From Cacajao melanocephalus (lineage: Eukaryota > Chordata > Mammalia > Primates > Pitheciidae), in assembly GCA_963573385.1 (NCBI GenBank), contig CAUYLG010062804.1:1-64000 (forward strand): a stretch of 64,000 nt of DNA, written 5' to 3'. The notes under the pieces were generated by a model, which saw only the letters and a list, made by a program, of their open reading frames with translations, did no database searches and was not told where the DNA came from. Numbering within the stretch: position 1 is the first letter of the stretch; every line of letters begins with the position of its first letter. The translations under genes were made by a program, and so were the position numbers. Positions 41,237-55,989 of the stretch are shown here, piece by piece.

Positions 41237-41926
41237 AGTGAAAAGTCTTTTCATCCTCTATCCTCTAGCCACTGTTTGCTTTCTCAAAAGCAATTAATGA
41301 AGTAGTTTGTTCTATCTTCTTCCAGAGATATTCTATGTATATGTGATGAAATCCATCCATCCAACAAAAAACAAAAAAAGGAAAAAAAAAATCCATCCAT
41401 CATCATATCTATCTATCTATCTATATCTATTTTTTTCTCCTCTCTCCATTTTTTTACACTAATGGCAGCATACCATACACACATTTTTCACTGAGCACTG
41501 TATCCTGGAGATGGTGCAGTCTGAACATTTAGAGAGTGCCATCATTCTTTTCTATTGTGGCATTCTGCTGTTTTTGTGTAACATACCGCTTTTAACCAGT
41601 TCCCTGTTGGAGGGCATTTAGGTTTTTCCCCATCTTTTGCTATGTTACAAACAATGCTGCACATATGTAATTTAAAACTATGCTTAAGAGTAATTCGTAT
41701 TTCTTATTCTGTGAATTTTTAAAATAATATGTACATTTTTAAAACACTGGGTTGTTAGTCTTTTCCTTACTGATTTCTACATGTTTGTAAATTAGAGAAA
41801 TCAGCCCTTTGTCTCTGATGTGAATTGCATTTTCTTGTTATTTGTATTTTGATTTTACTAATGGTCTTTGTCCCAATTCTAAAATTTCCCAGGAAGAGAC
41901 TAATTGGATTAAAACACCCACTCTTG
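41237..41926 (-). mobile_element. Old L1 3' region
   Basis: catacacacatttttcactg, ctgtatcctggagatggtgc, tttaaccagttccctgttgg and caaacaatgctgcacatatg follow the antisense end of old L1 copies. The AT-rich right part is less certain. Confidence 0.7.
41362..41388 (+). repeat. Tiny A-rich insertion with flanking duplication
   Basis: 27 A-rich bases (caacaaaaaacaaaaaaagg plus As) lie between exact copies of aaatccatccatc. Could be a tail-only retroinsertion or slippage in a CCAT repeat. Confidence 0.55.
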
Positions 41927-41927
41927 G

Positions 41928-42280
<353 letters not shown>

Positions 42281-42395
42281 TTAACTGTGGTGAAGGGAGT
42301 AAAGCGATCTTTCAAAACCCTGGAGTCTGGTCCTGTAGAATTTGGGGAGAGGGGTACAAATGACTGGGAAATTGTAAGGTAGGAAGGTACTGTAA

Positions 42396-42720
<325 letters not shown>

Positions 42721-42856
42721 CAATTTTTTGTATTTTTAGTAGAAACGGGGTTTCACTATGTTGGCCAGGATGGTCTCGATATCTTGACCTTGTGATCCAC
42801 CCGCCTCGGCCTCTGAAAGTGCTGGGATTACAGGCGTGAGCCACCGCGCCTGGCCA
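42721..42856 (-). mobile_element. Alu, split part 2
   Basis: From aattttttgtatttttagta to gagccaccgcgcctggcc. Confidence 0.9.
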
Positions 42857-43029
42857 GTTTAGTACATTTCAATGTTTACAGGAATGTTTTCTAGTTACTG
42901 TGGCTACATAGTTTGTCTAGGGGAAGAGAGTTCACAGTTTTAGCAAAGATAGAGACCAACAAATAATCACCATTGCAGTTTAGAGAGGTATATATACATT
43001 GCTGTGGGCATATAAGAAATTGTTCTATG

Positions 43030-43259
43030 GTCAATGTGGGAGGATCCTTTGAGCCCAGGAGTTCGAGCCCAGCCTGGCTAACATGATGAAACCCCGTCTC
43101 CACGAAAATACAAAAAAATTAGCCAGGTATGGTGGCACATACCTGTAATGCCAGCTACTTAGGAGGCTGAGGAAGAATTGCTTGAACCTGGGAGGCAGAA
43201 GTTGCAGTGAGCTGAGATCATGCCATTGCCCTCCAGCCTGGGTGAATCTCAAAAAAAGA
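43030..43259 (+). mobile_element. Alu, 5'-truncated
   Basis: Starts ggtcaatgtgggaggatcct. Target duplication tgttctat on both sides; weak tail. Confidence 0.9.
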
Positions 43260-43498
43260 ACCTGTTCTATTTGGGGCATCTGGAAAAACCTTACAGGATA
43301 AAAAGGCATTTGGGTTGGGCTGTAAAACACAAATGAAAGTGAGTGACTAGGTTAGCCAATGGTTCAACATCACTGGAAAGGATGTATTGTGAGGTATATG
43401 ATTGTCTCAAATAGAGGAGTAATATAACTGACAGAAAGATGTTAGCAGGGATGGTTACAGGATCTAGTTTGCTTATTGGCAAGTGATATGAAAACGCG

Positions 43499-43793
43499 GC
43501 TGGGAGTGGTGGCTTAAGCCTATAATCCCAGCATTTTGGGAGGCTGAGGCGGATCACCTGTGGTAAGGAGTTTGAGACCAGCCTGACTAACATGGTGAAA
43601 CCCCTTCTCTACTAAAAATACAAAAATTAGCCAGGCTTAGTGGCGGGCGCCTGTAATCCAGCTGCTTAGGAGGCTGAGGCAGGTGAATCGCTTGAACCTG
43701 GGAGGTGGACGTTGCAGTGAGCTGACATCTTGCCATTGCACTCCAGCCTGGGCTACAGAGCAAGACTACGGCTCAAAAAAAAAAAAAAAAAAA
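43499..43793 (+). mobile_element. Alu, full length
   Basis: Starts ggctgggagtggtggcttaa. A-tail of about 19. Confidence 0.95.
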
Positions 43794-44548
43794 GTGTAGT
43801 TACATAAAGCTGGAGCTCCCACAACACGCTTACAGAGGTATGGCTTCCTGTAAAGTTTCTCACAATGACACAGAATTGTTGTTGGTATCATACTCAAAGA
43901 AGGAGGATTATCCCGGTAATGAGGAAGCTAACTTTGGCATTATCTAGATTTTTTTTTTCTAATACTGTCTTTGCCAATCCCATCTCCACCCTTTCTTGTC
44001 AAGTTTGGAGATTCTGCCTCATGCCTGCCCATTCACTTACAGAGAAATTGGGTAAAACAAAGGTCAATTTCTCAAGCACATTTCTCAGGAGACCTACATT
44101 TCATGGTTATTTGAGGTCATTTCTGCAAGAGTGGCAGCATTTGGAAGCAGAAGGTGAGGGGGTTTGGATTTTATCTTCAAACATGTAGACAAGTACTTCC
44201 TCCAAAATGTGATATAAAATCATATGTCATGGGATACTCTCTATGAACTGAGGATTTGTGGTCAAGTAAGTTTGGAACTATTTACTATACTATATCCCTT
44301 TCTTAGAGTTCATAGGCACATTGGCATATTAAAAGCTCTGAGAATTTATTCAAAGAAAAAGCACAGAGTGCAATGAGAAGCCTTCCAGTTTCAAAGCAAT
44401 ATGAACTATTTATCCCTATTGAGAAAAGCTGGTAGAAATTAGAGGAGCTGTGAAATTTGTGAGGAGAGACACAATCAGATTTGATTTTTCATAAAGTTTT
44501 CATTCAGACTGGAATGCCATTGTTTTTTATTCTTAGAAGTTATATATA
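43794..44548. other. Alu-free interval, no gene supported
   Basis: About 750 bases of unique-looking DNA. A 107-aa plus-strand open frame (43865-44188) shows no motif, no flanking splice signals and ordinary composition, so I do not call it a gene. Confidence 0.5.
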
Positions 44549-44549
44549 C

Positions 44550-44743
44550 ATTTTTTCTTTTCCTTCTTCTTGGAGACAGTGTCTCCCTCTGTTGCCCAGG
44601 CTGGAGTGCACTGGTGCAATCTCGACTCACCAGATCCTCCCACCTCAGCCTCCCAAGTAGCTGTGACTGTAGGTCCACACCACCACACCTGACTAAATTT
44701 TTTATTTGTTGTGGAGATGGAGCTTCCCCATGTTGTCCAGGAT
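44550..44743 (-). mobile_element. Alu right monomer and linker
   Basis: From tcttggagacagtgtctccc to cccatgttgtccaggatggt. About 20 bases are missing near ctcaccagatcctccc. Confidence 0.87.
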
Positions 44744-44799
44744 GGTGCCTTTTATAGATAAATAATTGCACTAAGAAAATTACATCTTGCAACAATACT

Positions 44800-45094
44800 G
44801 TTTTTTTTTTTTTTTTGAGATGGAGTCTTACTTTGTTACCTAGGCTGGATTGCAATGGTGGATCTTGGCTCACAGCAACCTCCGCCTGTTGGGTTCAAGC
44901 CATTCTCCTGTCTCAGGCTTCTGAGAAGCTGGGACTACAGGCACGCACCACCACACCTGGCTAATTTTTGTATTTTTAGTGGAGACAGAGTTTCACCATG
45001 TTGGCAGGGCTGGTCTCGACCTCCTGACCTCATGATCTGCCTGCCTCAGCCTCCCAAAGTGTTGGCATTACAGGTGTGAGTCACCGCACCCGGC
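44800..45094 (-). mobile_element. Alu, full length
   Basis: T run, then gagatggagtcttactttgt to gagtcaccgcacccggcc. aacaatact before, aacaatacc after. Confidence 0.95.
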
Positions 45095-45106
45095 CAACAA
45101 TACCAT

Positions 45107-45108
<2 letters not shown>

Positions 45109-45137
<29 letters not shown>

Positions 45138-45330
45138 GATACGGAGTTTCGTTCATTGCCCAGGCTGGAGTGCAATGGCGCAATCGATCTGGGCTCACTG
45201 CAACCTCCATCCACCTCCCAGGTTCAAGCGATTCTCTGCCTCAGCTTCCGGAGTAGCTAGGATTACAGGCATGTGCCACCACGCCCTCCCAAAGTGCTTG
45301 GGTTACAGGTGTGAGCCACTAGGCCGGGCC
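45109..45330 (-). mobile_element. Alu with internal deletion
   Basis: T run of about 28, then gatacggagtttcgttcatt. The middle is missing (gccaccacgccctcccaaag). aacaataat follows. Confidence 0.93.
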
Positions 45331-46319
<989 letters not shown>

Positions 46320-46499
46320 CAACCAAATAGGTGGGATTACAGGGGTGCCCCACCACACCCAGTTAAGTTTTGTATTTTAAGTAGAGATGGGATTTCTCCA
46401 TGTTGGTCAGTCTGGTCTTGAACTCCTGACCTCAGGTGATCTGCCAGCCTCAGCCTTCCAAAGTTCTAGGATTAAAGGCATGAACCATGGAGCCCAGCC
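46320..46499 (-). mobile_element. Alu, split part 2
   Basis: From aaccaaataggtgggattac to gaaccatggagcccagcc. Confidence 0.9.
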
Positions 46500-46538
46500 C
46501 TAATTCTTAAATGTCTCCTTTTCAATTTAAAGAGACTC

Positions 46539-46829
46539 AGCTGGGCGGGGTGGATCACACCTGTAATCCCAGCACTTTGGGAGGACAAGGCAGAAGCATC
46601 ACCTGAGGTCGGGAGTTCAAGACCAGACTGACCAACATGGAGAAACCCCGCTTCTACTAAGAATACAAAAATTAGCCGGGTGTGGTGGCAGGGGCCTGCA
46701 ATCCCAGCTATTTGGGAGGCTGAGGCACAAGAATTGCTTGAACCTGGGAGGTGTAAGTTGAAGTGAGCTGAGTCGTGCCACTGCACTCCAGCCTGGGCAA
46801 GAGAGAGACTGTCACTAAAAAAAAAAAAT
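46539..46829 (+). mobile_element. Alu, full length
   Basis: Starts agctgggcggggtggatcac. Last Alu before the long Alu-free stretch. Confidence 0.95.
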
Positions 46830-46943
46830 TTAGAGGCATGATCTCCAATGAGAATGAGCATGATAAAAAATACCTTTATCTCAGGTACTAATCTAATGCT
46901 GATTGATGCTTCACTCTTTAAAAGATGTGTTGTACTTTTCCCA

Positions 46944-47016
46944 TTGGTTTAGAATTTGAACCAATAAGAAAGGAGGAAATCTTTATAAATATTCACAGCC
47001 AAAGGCTGGCACTGTG
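46944..47016 (+). promoter_or_regulatory. Promoter-like cluster: ATTGG, CCAAT, TATA-like
   Basis: cccattggttt (ATTGG), aaccaataag (CCAAT) and tttataaatatt are spaced like a classical promoter. They are followed by a short inverted repeat, cagccaaaggctg. Motif evidence only. Confidence 0.3.
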
Positions 47017-47945
47017 AATGTTGAGTGAAGATTGCTTTGTTCTTCATTTGAATCTCACTTTCAGAACTTTATGGTATTGATGTTCTTATTGCCATAGTAA
47101 GCAAACTTTAAAAACTTTCAGCTTGGGTGTTGTCTTTGTGGCTTAAAATATATTTTCCAACGTTGAGAAGAATTTATTTCTCATTGTTCTGACTTAAGAT
47201 ATGATGAATCCTTAACAGATGTTCAAAGGAAAATAATTTAAATGCCGGTTTTTATTATCATGGTGAACATATTTCAAAAACAACGTATTAATTTCCTAGA
47301 CTTCTTTGAAGTTGATAATTACTAGGGTTCTTTAATTTCTAAAGTGGCATATATTACAGTTTTTAGTCTCTTATAATGGCTGTTTAGAGGCAGAGTTAAT
47401 GTTAGGTTCTCAGCAACAGCTATTTATCTTTTGAGATTCTGGGTTATTACAATTTTTTGTTTTTGAAATTTTTAAAAGCATTAACGGTTTTTTGTATAGT
47501 GTTTTTTTTTAAAGATCAAGATGAAGTCAGCGATTTCTTAACATTGGGACTCAAGACCTCTATAAATACAAGATTCATAGAAAATGAAAAAATTCCCCTA
47601 TGTATTTTTCTATGTGGATGGTTTCATCAGAAAATGTACCATCTTGAGGTCTCTCCTTATATATTACTAGTTTCTTGAAAAACCACTAGAATGTTCTTAT
47701 TGTGAATAAATGTTCCAGTTAGATCTGAACGACAAAAACCACTTGCCCCAAATTTACACTCTGTTTAAAGCAACTGCCATAACCACCAACAATGTCTCTT
47801 CGATGCAAAGGGACACTTTGTCATGAGGTTATTTCCTTTCTCTATTCTGGAAAAAAACCCACTGAAAGCGGAATGAAAAGTAATTGCAAAGGGAAGGGGA
47901 CAGAGGAAGGAAAAAAACAGGTACCACCACCCCCCTCACCAGCAC

Positions 47946-48015
47946 CACTCAGCAAGCACAGGTGAAAAATTTGCGTATCCCACTCAGCAAGCACAGGTGG
48001 AAAATTTGCGAATCC
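47946..48015. repeat. Tandem duplication, 2 x 35 bp
   Basis: Unit begins cactcagcaagcacaggtg and ends atcc. The copies differ at two positions. Confidence 0.95.
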
Positions 48016-48199
48016 TGAAAACACTGAACATTTCACATCAGAACCCAGAACAAATAAACCAGGGAAAGCACAGTCCAGAGAAAAAAAAAAATGGTGCAGG
48101 GTTGGGGGACGGACTCATACTACAGAGGTCGCAAGTGTGAAGAGTACGTCTTTGCTTTTCCTTGGCACCCGAAAACTCAAGCTCGATCTGGGGGCAAAC

Positions 48200-49760
48200 C
48201 ACCGGCAAAGGCGCACACATTTTTGAGCTTCCGCCCCCGAGCTCAGACTGCACGCTGGCAGCGCCAAGAAAAGTGAGAACCACGGCCCGCTCTCGGCTAG
48301 CGTTGGGCGGCCTCCCTCCGCCCCGTGGCCGCCGCCAGCCCCTTTGTCTCCCCGTTGGGCTCCAACGCAGCCGCGCAGAGGCCGCGGCGCTCCCGGAAGA
48401 CCCCGCGGGAGGGCCGCGCGCGGGGAGGCGAGTTCCCGTGCCTGCCGCAGCCCGGCCCTGCCCGAGGCGTCCACAGCCCTTCAGGCAATGCCGAGGCCGC
48501 TCGCTAGCCGCATCGTTCCTCCCAACTTGCAGCCCGGACCCCGCGCGCGGCAGGGCCCGTCCCAGCTCTGCTTTCCTCCCTCCCCTCGCCCCGAGAGGCC
48601 CACCTTGTGTTTATTTTGGGGGGCTCGGGAGAGTGCCGAGGGCTACAGACAGCTGTGGTTTACCGCTTATTTTAGCAAAAATTCCGGGCCTCTTGTTGCA
48701 ATGTTCCCCAGCGTGAAACAGCTCCCACCTTCCCTCCCCGGAGAACCCGACACACGAACAGGGGCTTGCTCTTCCAGGGACCCCCTGACAGGAAAAGTGG
48801 GACCCACAGTCAGCTCTCGCGCGAGCCCTGGGGGTGGGCGGCCGGAAGCCGCCGAACCGGCCGGGCAGGACTTGCTCTCCTGAGGGAGCGGGAGAGGTGA
48901 GAGCGCCCGCGGGCTCAGGTCCCCCGGGCCGCCGCACCGAGGCGGGGCTAGGGGACTAAGCAGAGGTCGTGGCGAACAGCCGGCGGGCTCGGGAGGGAGG
49001 GGCGGCGATCCACCTGGGCGACGTGGCAGCCATTGCTGGCGCCTCGAGACCCCTCCCCACCCGGCCGCCCACCCGCCCTCTCGCGGCGGGCTCCTGCGCG
49101 GCTGCTCTTCCCCGGCCGGACGGAGAGCGGCAGTGTCTCCTCGCCGGGCGCGCTCGCCGCATCTCCCCCCGCGGCCGCAGCTGCTCGCTAGCCCTGCGCG
49201 GCGCCGGAGAGCACAGTGGCGCCGGCGGGAAAGGGTTGCGGACCTGCGGCGCCTCGTTGTGCGCTCGACGACGCGGCCCCGGCTTCGACGCCCTCGGCCC
49301 GCTGCAGGAGCAGGTAAAGGCGGCGGGTGGGAGGCAGGGCAGCGGGTCCGAGGTGAGGGCGCTGGAGGGAAGGGGTCCCGGGGCGCCGAGCCGAAGCAGA
49401 GGGCCTGAGGTAGCGGCGGGCGGCGCGGCGAGCGAATCCCCAAGCCCTGAACGTGGGGCTCGGTGCGGGTCGCCTCCGGTCCGACCCGCGGGCCCGGCCG
49501 CCCGGACGGAAGGGAAGTGAGGCGTCGGCGAGAGGCGGGCCCTGGCGCGCAGCCCGAGGCAGGGCGAAGGCGGGGGCCGCGGTCGCTTCCTCGGCCTCCG
49601 AGTGCCTGGCGGGCCTCCAGGCCCCAGACACACCCCTCTCGCCCCCCGAGGTTCCTTTCGGATCTGTTCCCGCCGGTACCTGACCTTGCGCGCCTCCAGG
49701 CGCCTTCGGTGTTTCCCAGGCGGAGCCTTCTGGGAACTTCGGGCCACCTTCCTGGGCACG
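48200..49760 (+). promoter_or_regulatory. CpG island promoter
   Basis: Dense CpG and high GC against an AT-rich, Alu-free flank. Motifs include GC boxes (ttccgccccc, gaggcggggc, gaggggcggc), ETS-like cccggaag and ggccggaag, and ctctcgcgcgag. The sequence shifts from C-rich around 48540-49090 to G-rich after 49200, the skew expected downstream of a plus-strand start. No TATA box. Open frames on both strands across the island, up to 267 aa, reflect GC content and do not look like proteins. A bidirectional promoter cannot be excluded. Confidence 0.88.
49000..49313 (+). other. Candidate non-coding first exon of an unnamed gene
   Basis: A strong splice donor, cag|gtaaag, follows base 49313 in the G-rich half of the island. 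Alternative donors are gag|gtgaga after 48896 and gag|gtgagg after 49352. Joined to the exon at 62810, one frame stops at once, one stops after eleven codons, and the one open through the next exon has no start codon after a stop at 49189. So if this junction is used, both exons are probably 5' untranslated. The left boundary is a guess. Confidence 0.5.
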
Positions 49761-51115
49761 TAGTCCTAGCAGAGCCGTTTATTTACTCCCTTGAAGTCCA
49801 GACACACCGCCACTCACAGGTTCAGATTTTGGAGACTGCGGGGAGACCTTCCCCTCCCTGGCATTGGTGTGTCTTTGACCCTCGTCCCGCCTCCCCTGTC
49901 CTGTCCGCAACTTTGACCCTCACTGGGACCCTTCTAGAGCCCCGCTCTCATCGGGACCCTCTCCGAGCCGTCCGTTTGGAAATTCATCCTCAATAGAGTG
50001 AGTCATTTTAGCGGGGGCACAGTTTATCCCTCATGCGCTTTTGGTTAAAATACTTTTTTTCCCCTCAGAAAGAGAGCTAGAGTAATGGAATGGAGATGAC
50101 AGGTCAGTGTCAGTGTTGGCTTCAAAGGCTCTTCTTCCTTTCGGCGGCAATCTTTGGAACTAGGATCTGATATTAGCGGCACGTACTGGTTTGTACACAT
50201 TCTCGCCATGCAGTGGTTGTAATGTCTCCATAGCACAGTTCTGGCTTGAAGGCAGGATTGGCTGCTTTTTCTACTCGACATCTTTGAGCCAATCAGCAAG
50301 GGCTGCTTGCCTGGAGACTGGTTAACTCAATAAAGGTGGCGATTGGTTGAGCTCCTAGAAGAAAATCCTGGAGATGAACCTAGCCTCTCAGAAAACAATG
50401 ACTGATTTGCAGCTGTATTAAAAAAAATTTTCTTTTAATCCCAACATCAGCCTTTTCACTCCGTTTTTATTCCAGTGTTTTTCTTTGAAACACTAGCTGT
50501 CTTTTGTAACTCATTTTAACTCTCCTTTAATTTTAACTGTAAGACTTCTTACTCGCTTTAGGAAATGTAAACATCGTGCGTTCTGTGTTTTGATAAACGT
50601 GGTTCGATCTTCCTTTCTAACATTGTTTATTACTGAAGGTCAGAAATTAAATCAACAGTTTTGAGTTTTGCTGCCAGGGGACCTTTATTATTTAAGTGCC
50701 GTGCCGGGGGGGAGGGGGGTGGTTTGGAGTGAGAGGCTGGAGGGGTGGACATAGCGGGAAGAAGAGGAAATAAATGGCTGCTCTTTTGTAAGGAGGCTAC
50801 AATTTAGTTAATGAAAAAAGACTAACCTGTAAAACAATAAAGAATAAAGCAGTACAAATCAGCACGCAGTACGTAGGAATGCCAGTTTGTGTACCTGTTG
50901 ACTTTAGTTAGTTTGAAGGGGATATAGAAGTACAGTACTTCATAGAAAAAATGGGCTTAAGTTATGGTGGAGACATATTTTTTCCTTCATTAAAGTATAT
51001 TAAAGTAGGCATAGTATCTTGTACATGGTAGAGGCTAGATATTATCACTGTAGTTGCATGCTTAAAAAAAATTATTTTAGATCTAAATACTGTTACATAG
51101 TTGCATTTATTATTA
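49761..51115. other. Start of putative first intron, Alu-free
   Basis: About 1.35 kb without Alu. Contains three CCAAT/ATTGG motifs (50257, 50289, 50342) and a G-rich tract at 50704-50727 that could form a quadruplex. No exon supported. Confidence 0.5.
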
Positions 51116-51388
51116 TCTTTTTTTGAGACAACGTCTGGCCATATCACCAAGGCTGGAGTGCAGTGGTACTATCTAGGCTCACTGCCACATCTGCCTCCCG
51201 GGTTCAAGCTATCCTCCTACCTCATTCCCTAGAGTAGCTGGGACGCCCGGCTAATTTTTGTATTTTTTGTAGAGAGGGGGTTTCACCGTGTTGCTCAGGC
51301 TGGTCTCAAACTCCTGAGCTCAAGCGATGTTGCCTGCCTTGGCCTCCCAAAGTTCTGGGATTACAGGAGTGGCCACTGTACCCTCCAG
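51116..51388 (-). mobile_element. Alu
   Basis: From tttttttgagacaacgtctg to gccactgtaccctcc. Short deletion near tagctgggacgcccgg. Confidence 0.92.
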
Positions 51389-51548
51389 GCCATTCCATGT
51401 TTCAGAAAGCCGATTATTTTCCTTTTAAAATCTCCCTTTTCTTCATGATTAGCCATGATTATGCATGTCTTTTGACATGCAAAGCAGCAACCATCTATTA
51501 ATCAATGAATTTCAGAAAATAGATACTTCTTCGCTTTCCTTCCAGCTC

Positions 51549-51851
51549 TTTTTTTTTTTGGGGGGGTGGGGAGACAGAGTTTTTCTCTTGTCGCCCAGGC
51601 TGGAATGCAATGGTGCGATCTCGGCTCACTGCAGCCTCCGCCTTCTGGGTTCAAGCAGTTCTGTCTCAGCTCCCAAGTAGCTGGGATTACAGGTGCCCAC
51701 CACCATGCTCAGCTAATTTTTATATTGTTAGTAGAGACGGGGTTTTGCCCTGTTGGCCAGGCTGGTCTCAAACTCCTGATCTCAGGTGATTCACCCGCCT
51801 CAGCCTTCCAAAGTGCTGGGATTACAGGTGTGAGCCACTGAGGGCCTGGCC
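51549..51851 (-). mobile_element. Alu, full length
   Basis: T run, G run, then gagacagagtttttctcttg to gagccactgagggcctggcc. Confidence 0.95.
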
Positions 51852-51968
51852 TCCTTTCAGCTTTTTATATGCAAGATCATATTGTAAATCTTCGGAAGAA
51901 TCAGTTGTCTATTAAATGCCTTTAGAAGTAGTTAATGTTAGGAATTTAAGAAGAGATTGAGCATTTTT

Positions 51969-52262
51969 ATTTTATTTATTTATTTATTTTGAGACAGAGC
52001 CTCCTCTGTTGCCCAGGCTGGAGTGCAGTGGCGCTATCTTGTTTCACTGCAATGTCTGCCTCCTGGGTTCAGGTGATTCTCAGCCTCTGTTGTAGCTGGG
52101 ATTCCAGATGCCCAGCACCACACCCACCTAACTTTTGTATTTTTAGTAGGTATGGGTTTTTGCCATGTTGGTGAGGTGGGTCTGTAACTCCTGGTCTCAA
52201 GTGATCTGCCTGCCTTGGCCTCCCAAAATGCTAGAGTTACAGGCTGATCCACCCTGCCTGGC
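51969..52262 (-). mobile_element. Alu, full length
   Basis: TTTA-type tail, then gagacagagcctcctctgtt. Imperfect duplication aagagattgagcatttt and aagattgaacactttt. Confidence 0.94.
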
Positions 52263-52398
52263 CCAAGATTGAACACTTTTTTGATACCTACCTTGCCTGA
52301 TAACGAGTAAGCATACATCAAGCCATATATCATTATCAACCTCATTGCCTTCATCGTCATAGTAATGAAGTGGTATACATGTATATATACACACATAC

Positions 52399-52570
52399 AC
52401 ACCAGGCACTGTTGTAAGCACTTTGCATATACAATTGTATTTAATTCTTACAACTCTGAGATTTGCACTGTTCTTACAGAGGAGGAGACAGACTGAGAAA
52501 TATTAAGAAACTTGCTGAAAGTTACCCAACTAGTGTGTGGGTGTGGAAGTGTATGAATGTATCAGGTAGG
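52399..52570 (-). mobile_element. MIR
   Basis: accaggcactgttgtaagca, ctttgcatatacaattgtat, cagaggaggagacagactga and cttgctgaaagttacccaac give nearly the whole reverse MIR core. Confidence 0.85.
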
Positions 52571-52608
52571 TTTCAGTCAAACCTAGATCTTTGTGACCCA
52601 AAACCTTC

Positions 52609-52747
52609 TTCTTTTTTTTTTTTTTTTCGAGAGACAGAGTCTCACTATATTGCTCAGGCTGCTCTTGAACTCCTGGGCTCAAGCAATCCTCCTGCCTCGG
52701 CCTCCCAAGGTGCTGAGATTACAGGCGTGAGCCACTGTGCCCATGCC
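52609..52747 (-). mobile_element. Alu left monomer (FLAM-like)
   Basis: T run, then gagacagagtctcactatat to gagccactgtgcccatgcc. Confidence 0.88.
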
Positions 52748-52807
52748 TTGGGAAGAGTATTTTACATTCTTAGCCGAGAGCTTGAATCTCAGCATTGCCC
52801 TCCAGAA

Positions 52808-53067
52808 TTTTTTTTTTCTGAGGTGGAGTCTTGAATAGTTGCCTGGGCTGGAGTGCGATGGTGCAATCTCGGCTCACTGAAACCTCCGCCTCCCAAGTAG
52901 CTGGGATTACAGGCACACACCACCACACCTGGCTAATGTTTTTTTATTTTTAGTAGAGACAGTGTTTTGCTGTGTTGGCCTGACTGGTCTCGAACGTCTG
53001 ACCTTGTGATCTGCCCGCCTTGGCCTCCCAAAGTGGGATTATAGGTGTAAGCCACTGTGCCTGGCCC
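52808..53067 (-). mobile_element. Alu with short deletions
   Basis: From ttttttctgaggtggagtct to aagccactgtgcctggcc. Part of the right monomer is lost near cctccgcctcccaagtagct. Confidence 0.93.
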
Positions 53068-53098
53068 AGAAATTATTTTATTAGAACTATACATCTAG

Positions 53099-53403
<305 letters not shown>

Positions 53404-53498
53404 CGGTTAGTCAATTCTGTTTGAGCTCACATACTTTAAAAATTCAAAGATTCAAAGAGCCTTTAATAAATTTATGTGGCTAAGCAGCTAGATTAAAA

Positions 53499-53793
53499 AA
53501 TTTTTTTTGGAGACAGTGTCTCCCTCTGTCACCCAGGCTGGAGTACAGTGGCACGATTATAGCTCACTGTAGCCTTGAATTCCTGGGCTCAAGGGATCTT
53601 CCTGCAACAGCCTCTTGAGTAGCTGAGAGTATAGCATATAACACCATGCCTGGCTCATTTAAAATTTTTTTTTCTGTGGAGTCAGGGTCTTGCTGTGTTG
53701 CCTAGGCTGGTCTTAAACTTGTGGGCTCAAGCAGTCCTCTCAGCTCAGCCTCCCAAGTTGCTGGGAATACGGGCCTGAGCCACCATGCCTGGC
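53499..53793 (-). mobile_element. Alu, full length, old type
   Basis: From tttttttggagacagtgtct to gagccaccatgcctggcc. AluJ-like cctgggctcaagggatc. Confidence 0.94.
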
Positions 53794-53852
53794 CTTTTTC
53801 TCTAGATGTGGATTGTGTGACCATATCCTTTGATCATCTGTTGACTGTTTTT

Positions 53853-53997
53853 CTTCTTTTTTTTTTTTAAATTTAAATTGAGACAGGGTGTTGTTGCCAT
53901 ATTGCCCAGGCTGGTCTCGGACTTCTGGGCTCAAGCGATCCTCCCATCTCAGCCTCCTAAAGCGCTAGAATTACAGATGTGAGCCACTGTGCTCAGC
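53853..53997 (-). mobile_element. Alu left monomer (FLAM-like)
   Basis: T run, then gagacagggtgttgttgcca to gagccactgtgctcagc. Duplication tgactgtttt and tgactgttct. Confidence 0.9.
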
Positions 53998-54012
53998 TGA
54001 CTGTTCTCTTAA

Positions 54013-55021
<1,009 letters not shown>

Positions 55022-55157
55022 TAATTTTGTATTTTTAGTAAAGATGGGGTTTCTTCATGTTGCTTAGGCTGGTCTTGAATTCCCGACCTTAGGTGATCTC
55101 CCTGCCTTGGCCTCCCAAAGTGCTGGGATTAAAGGCGTGAGCCCCTGCGCCTGTCTC
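55022..55157 (-). mobile_element. Alu, split part 2
   Basis: From taattttgtatttttagtaa to gagcccctgcgcctgtct. Confidence 0.9.
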
Positions 55158-55365
55158 TAAAATATTTTTTTTAAAATAAAATGATCAAATAAAACAAAAA
55201 GTTTAAAAAAAAAGCATATGTGAATTTATCATCCTTTTCCTTTGTCATTGCTTCATACTTCCATACTGAGAAATTGCCTTGTTCTATAGATGTGATAATC
55301 AGTTTTTCCCCAATATTTCTAAAATGAGCTCTTTATTAGAATTAATTTTAGTGTAAAGTTTGATA

Positions 55366-55989
<624 letters not shown>

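Larger units (their letters stand above)
46830..48199. other. Alu-free upstream flank of CpG island
   Basis: About 1.4 kb of AT-rich unique DNA. It has inverted CCAAT boxes and a TATA-like element near 46944-46993 and a 35-bp tandem duplication near its right end. No exon supported. Confidence 0.6.

Noticed and set aside
43865..44188. 107-aa plus-strand open frame in Alu-free DNA
   Set aside because: No recognised domain, no splice or promoter signals, and a length expected by chance.
48667..49759. Long open frames of 258 and 267 aa on the minus strand and several on the plus strand in the GC-rich island
   Set aside because: They overlap in several frames on both strands, are rich in Arg, Pro, Gly and Ala, and show no motif. 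This is what CpG-rich promoter DNA gives by chance.
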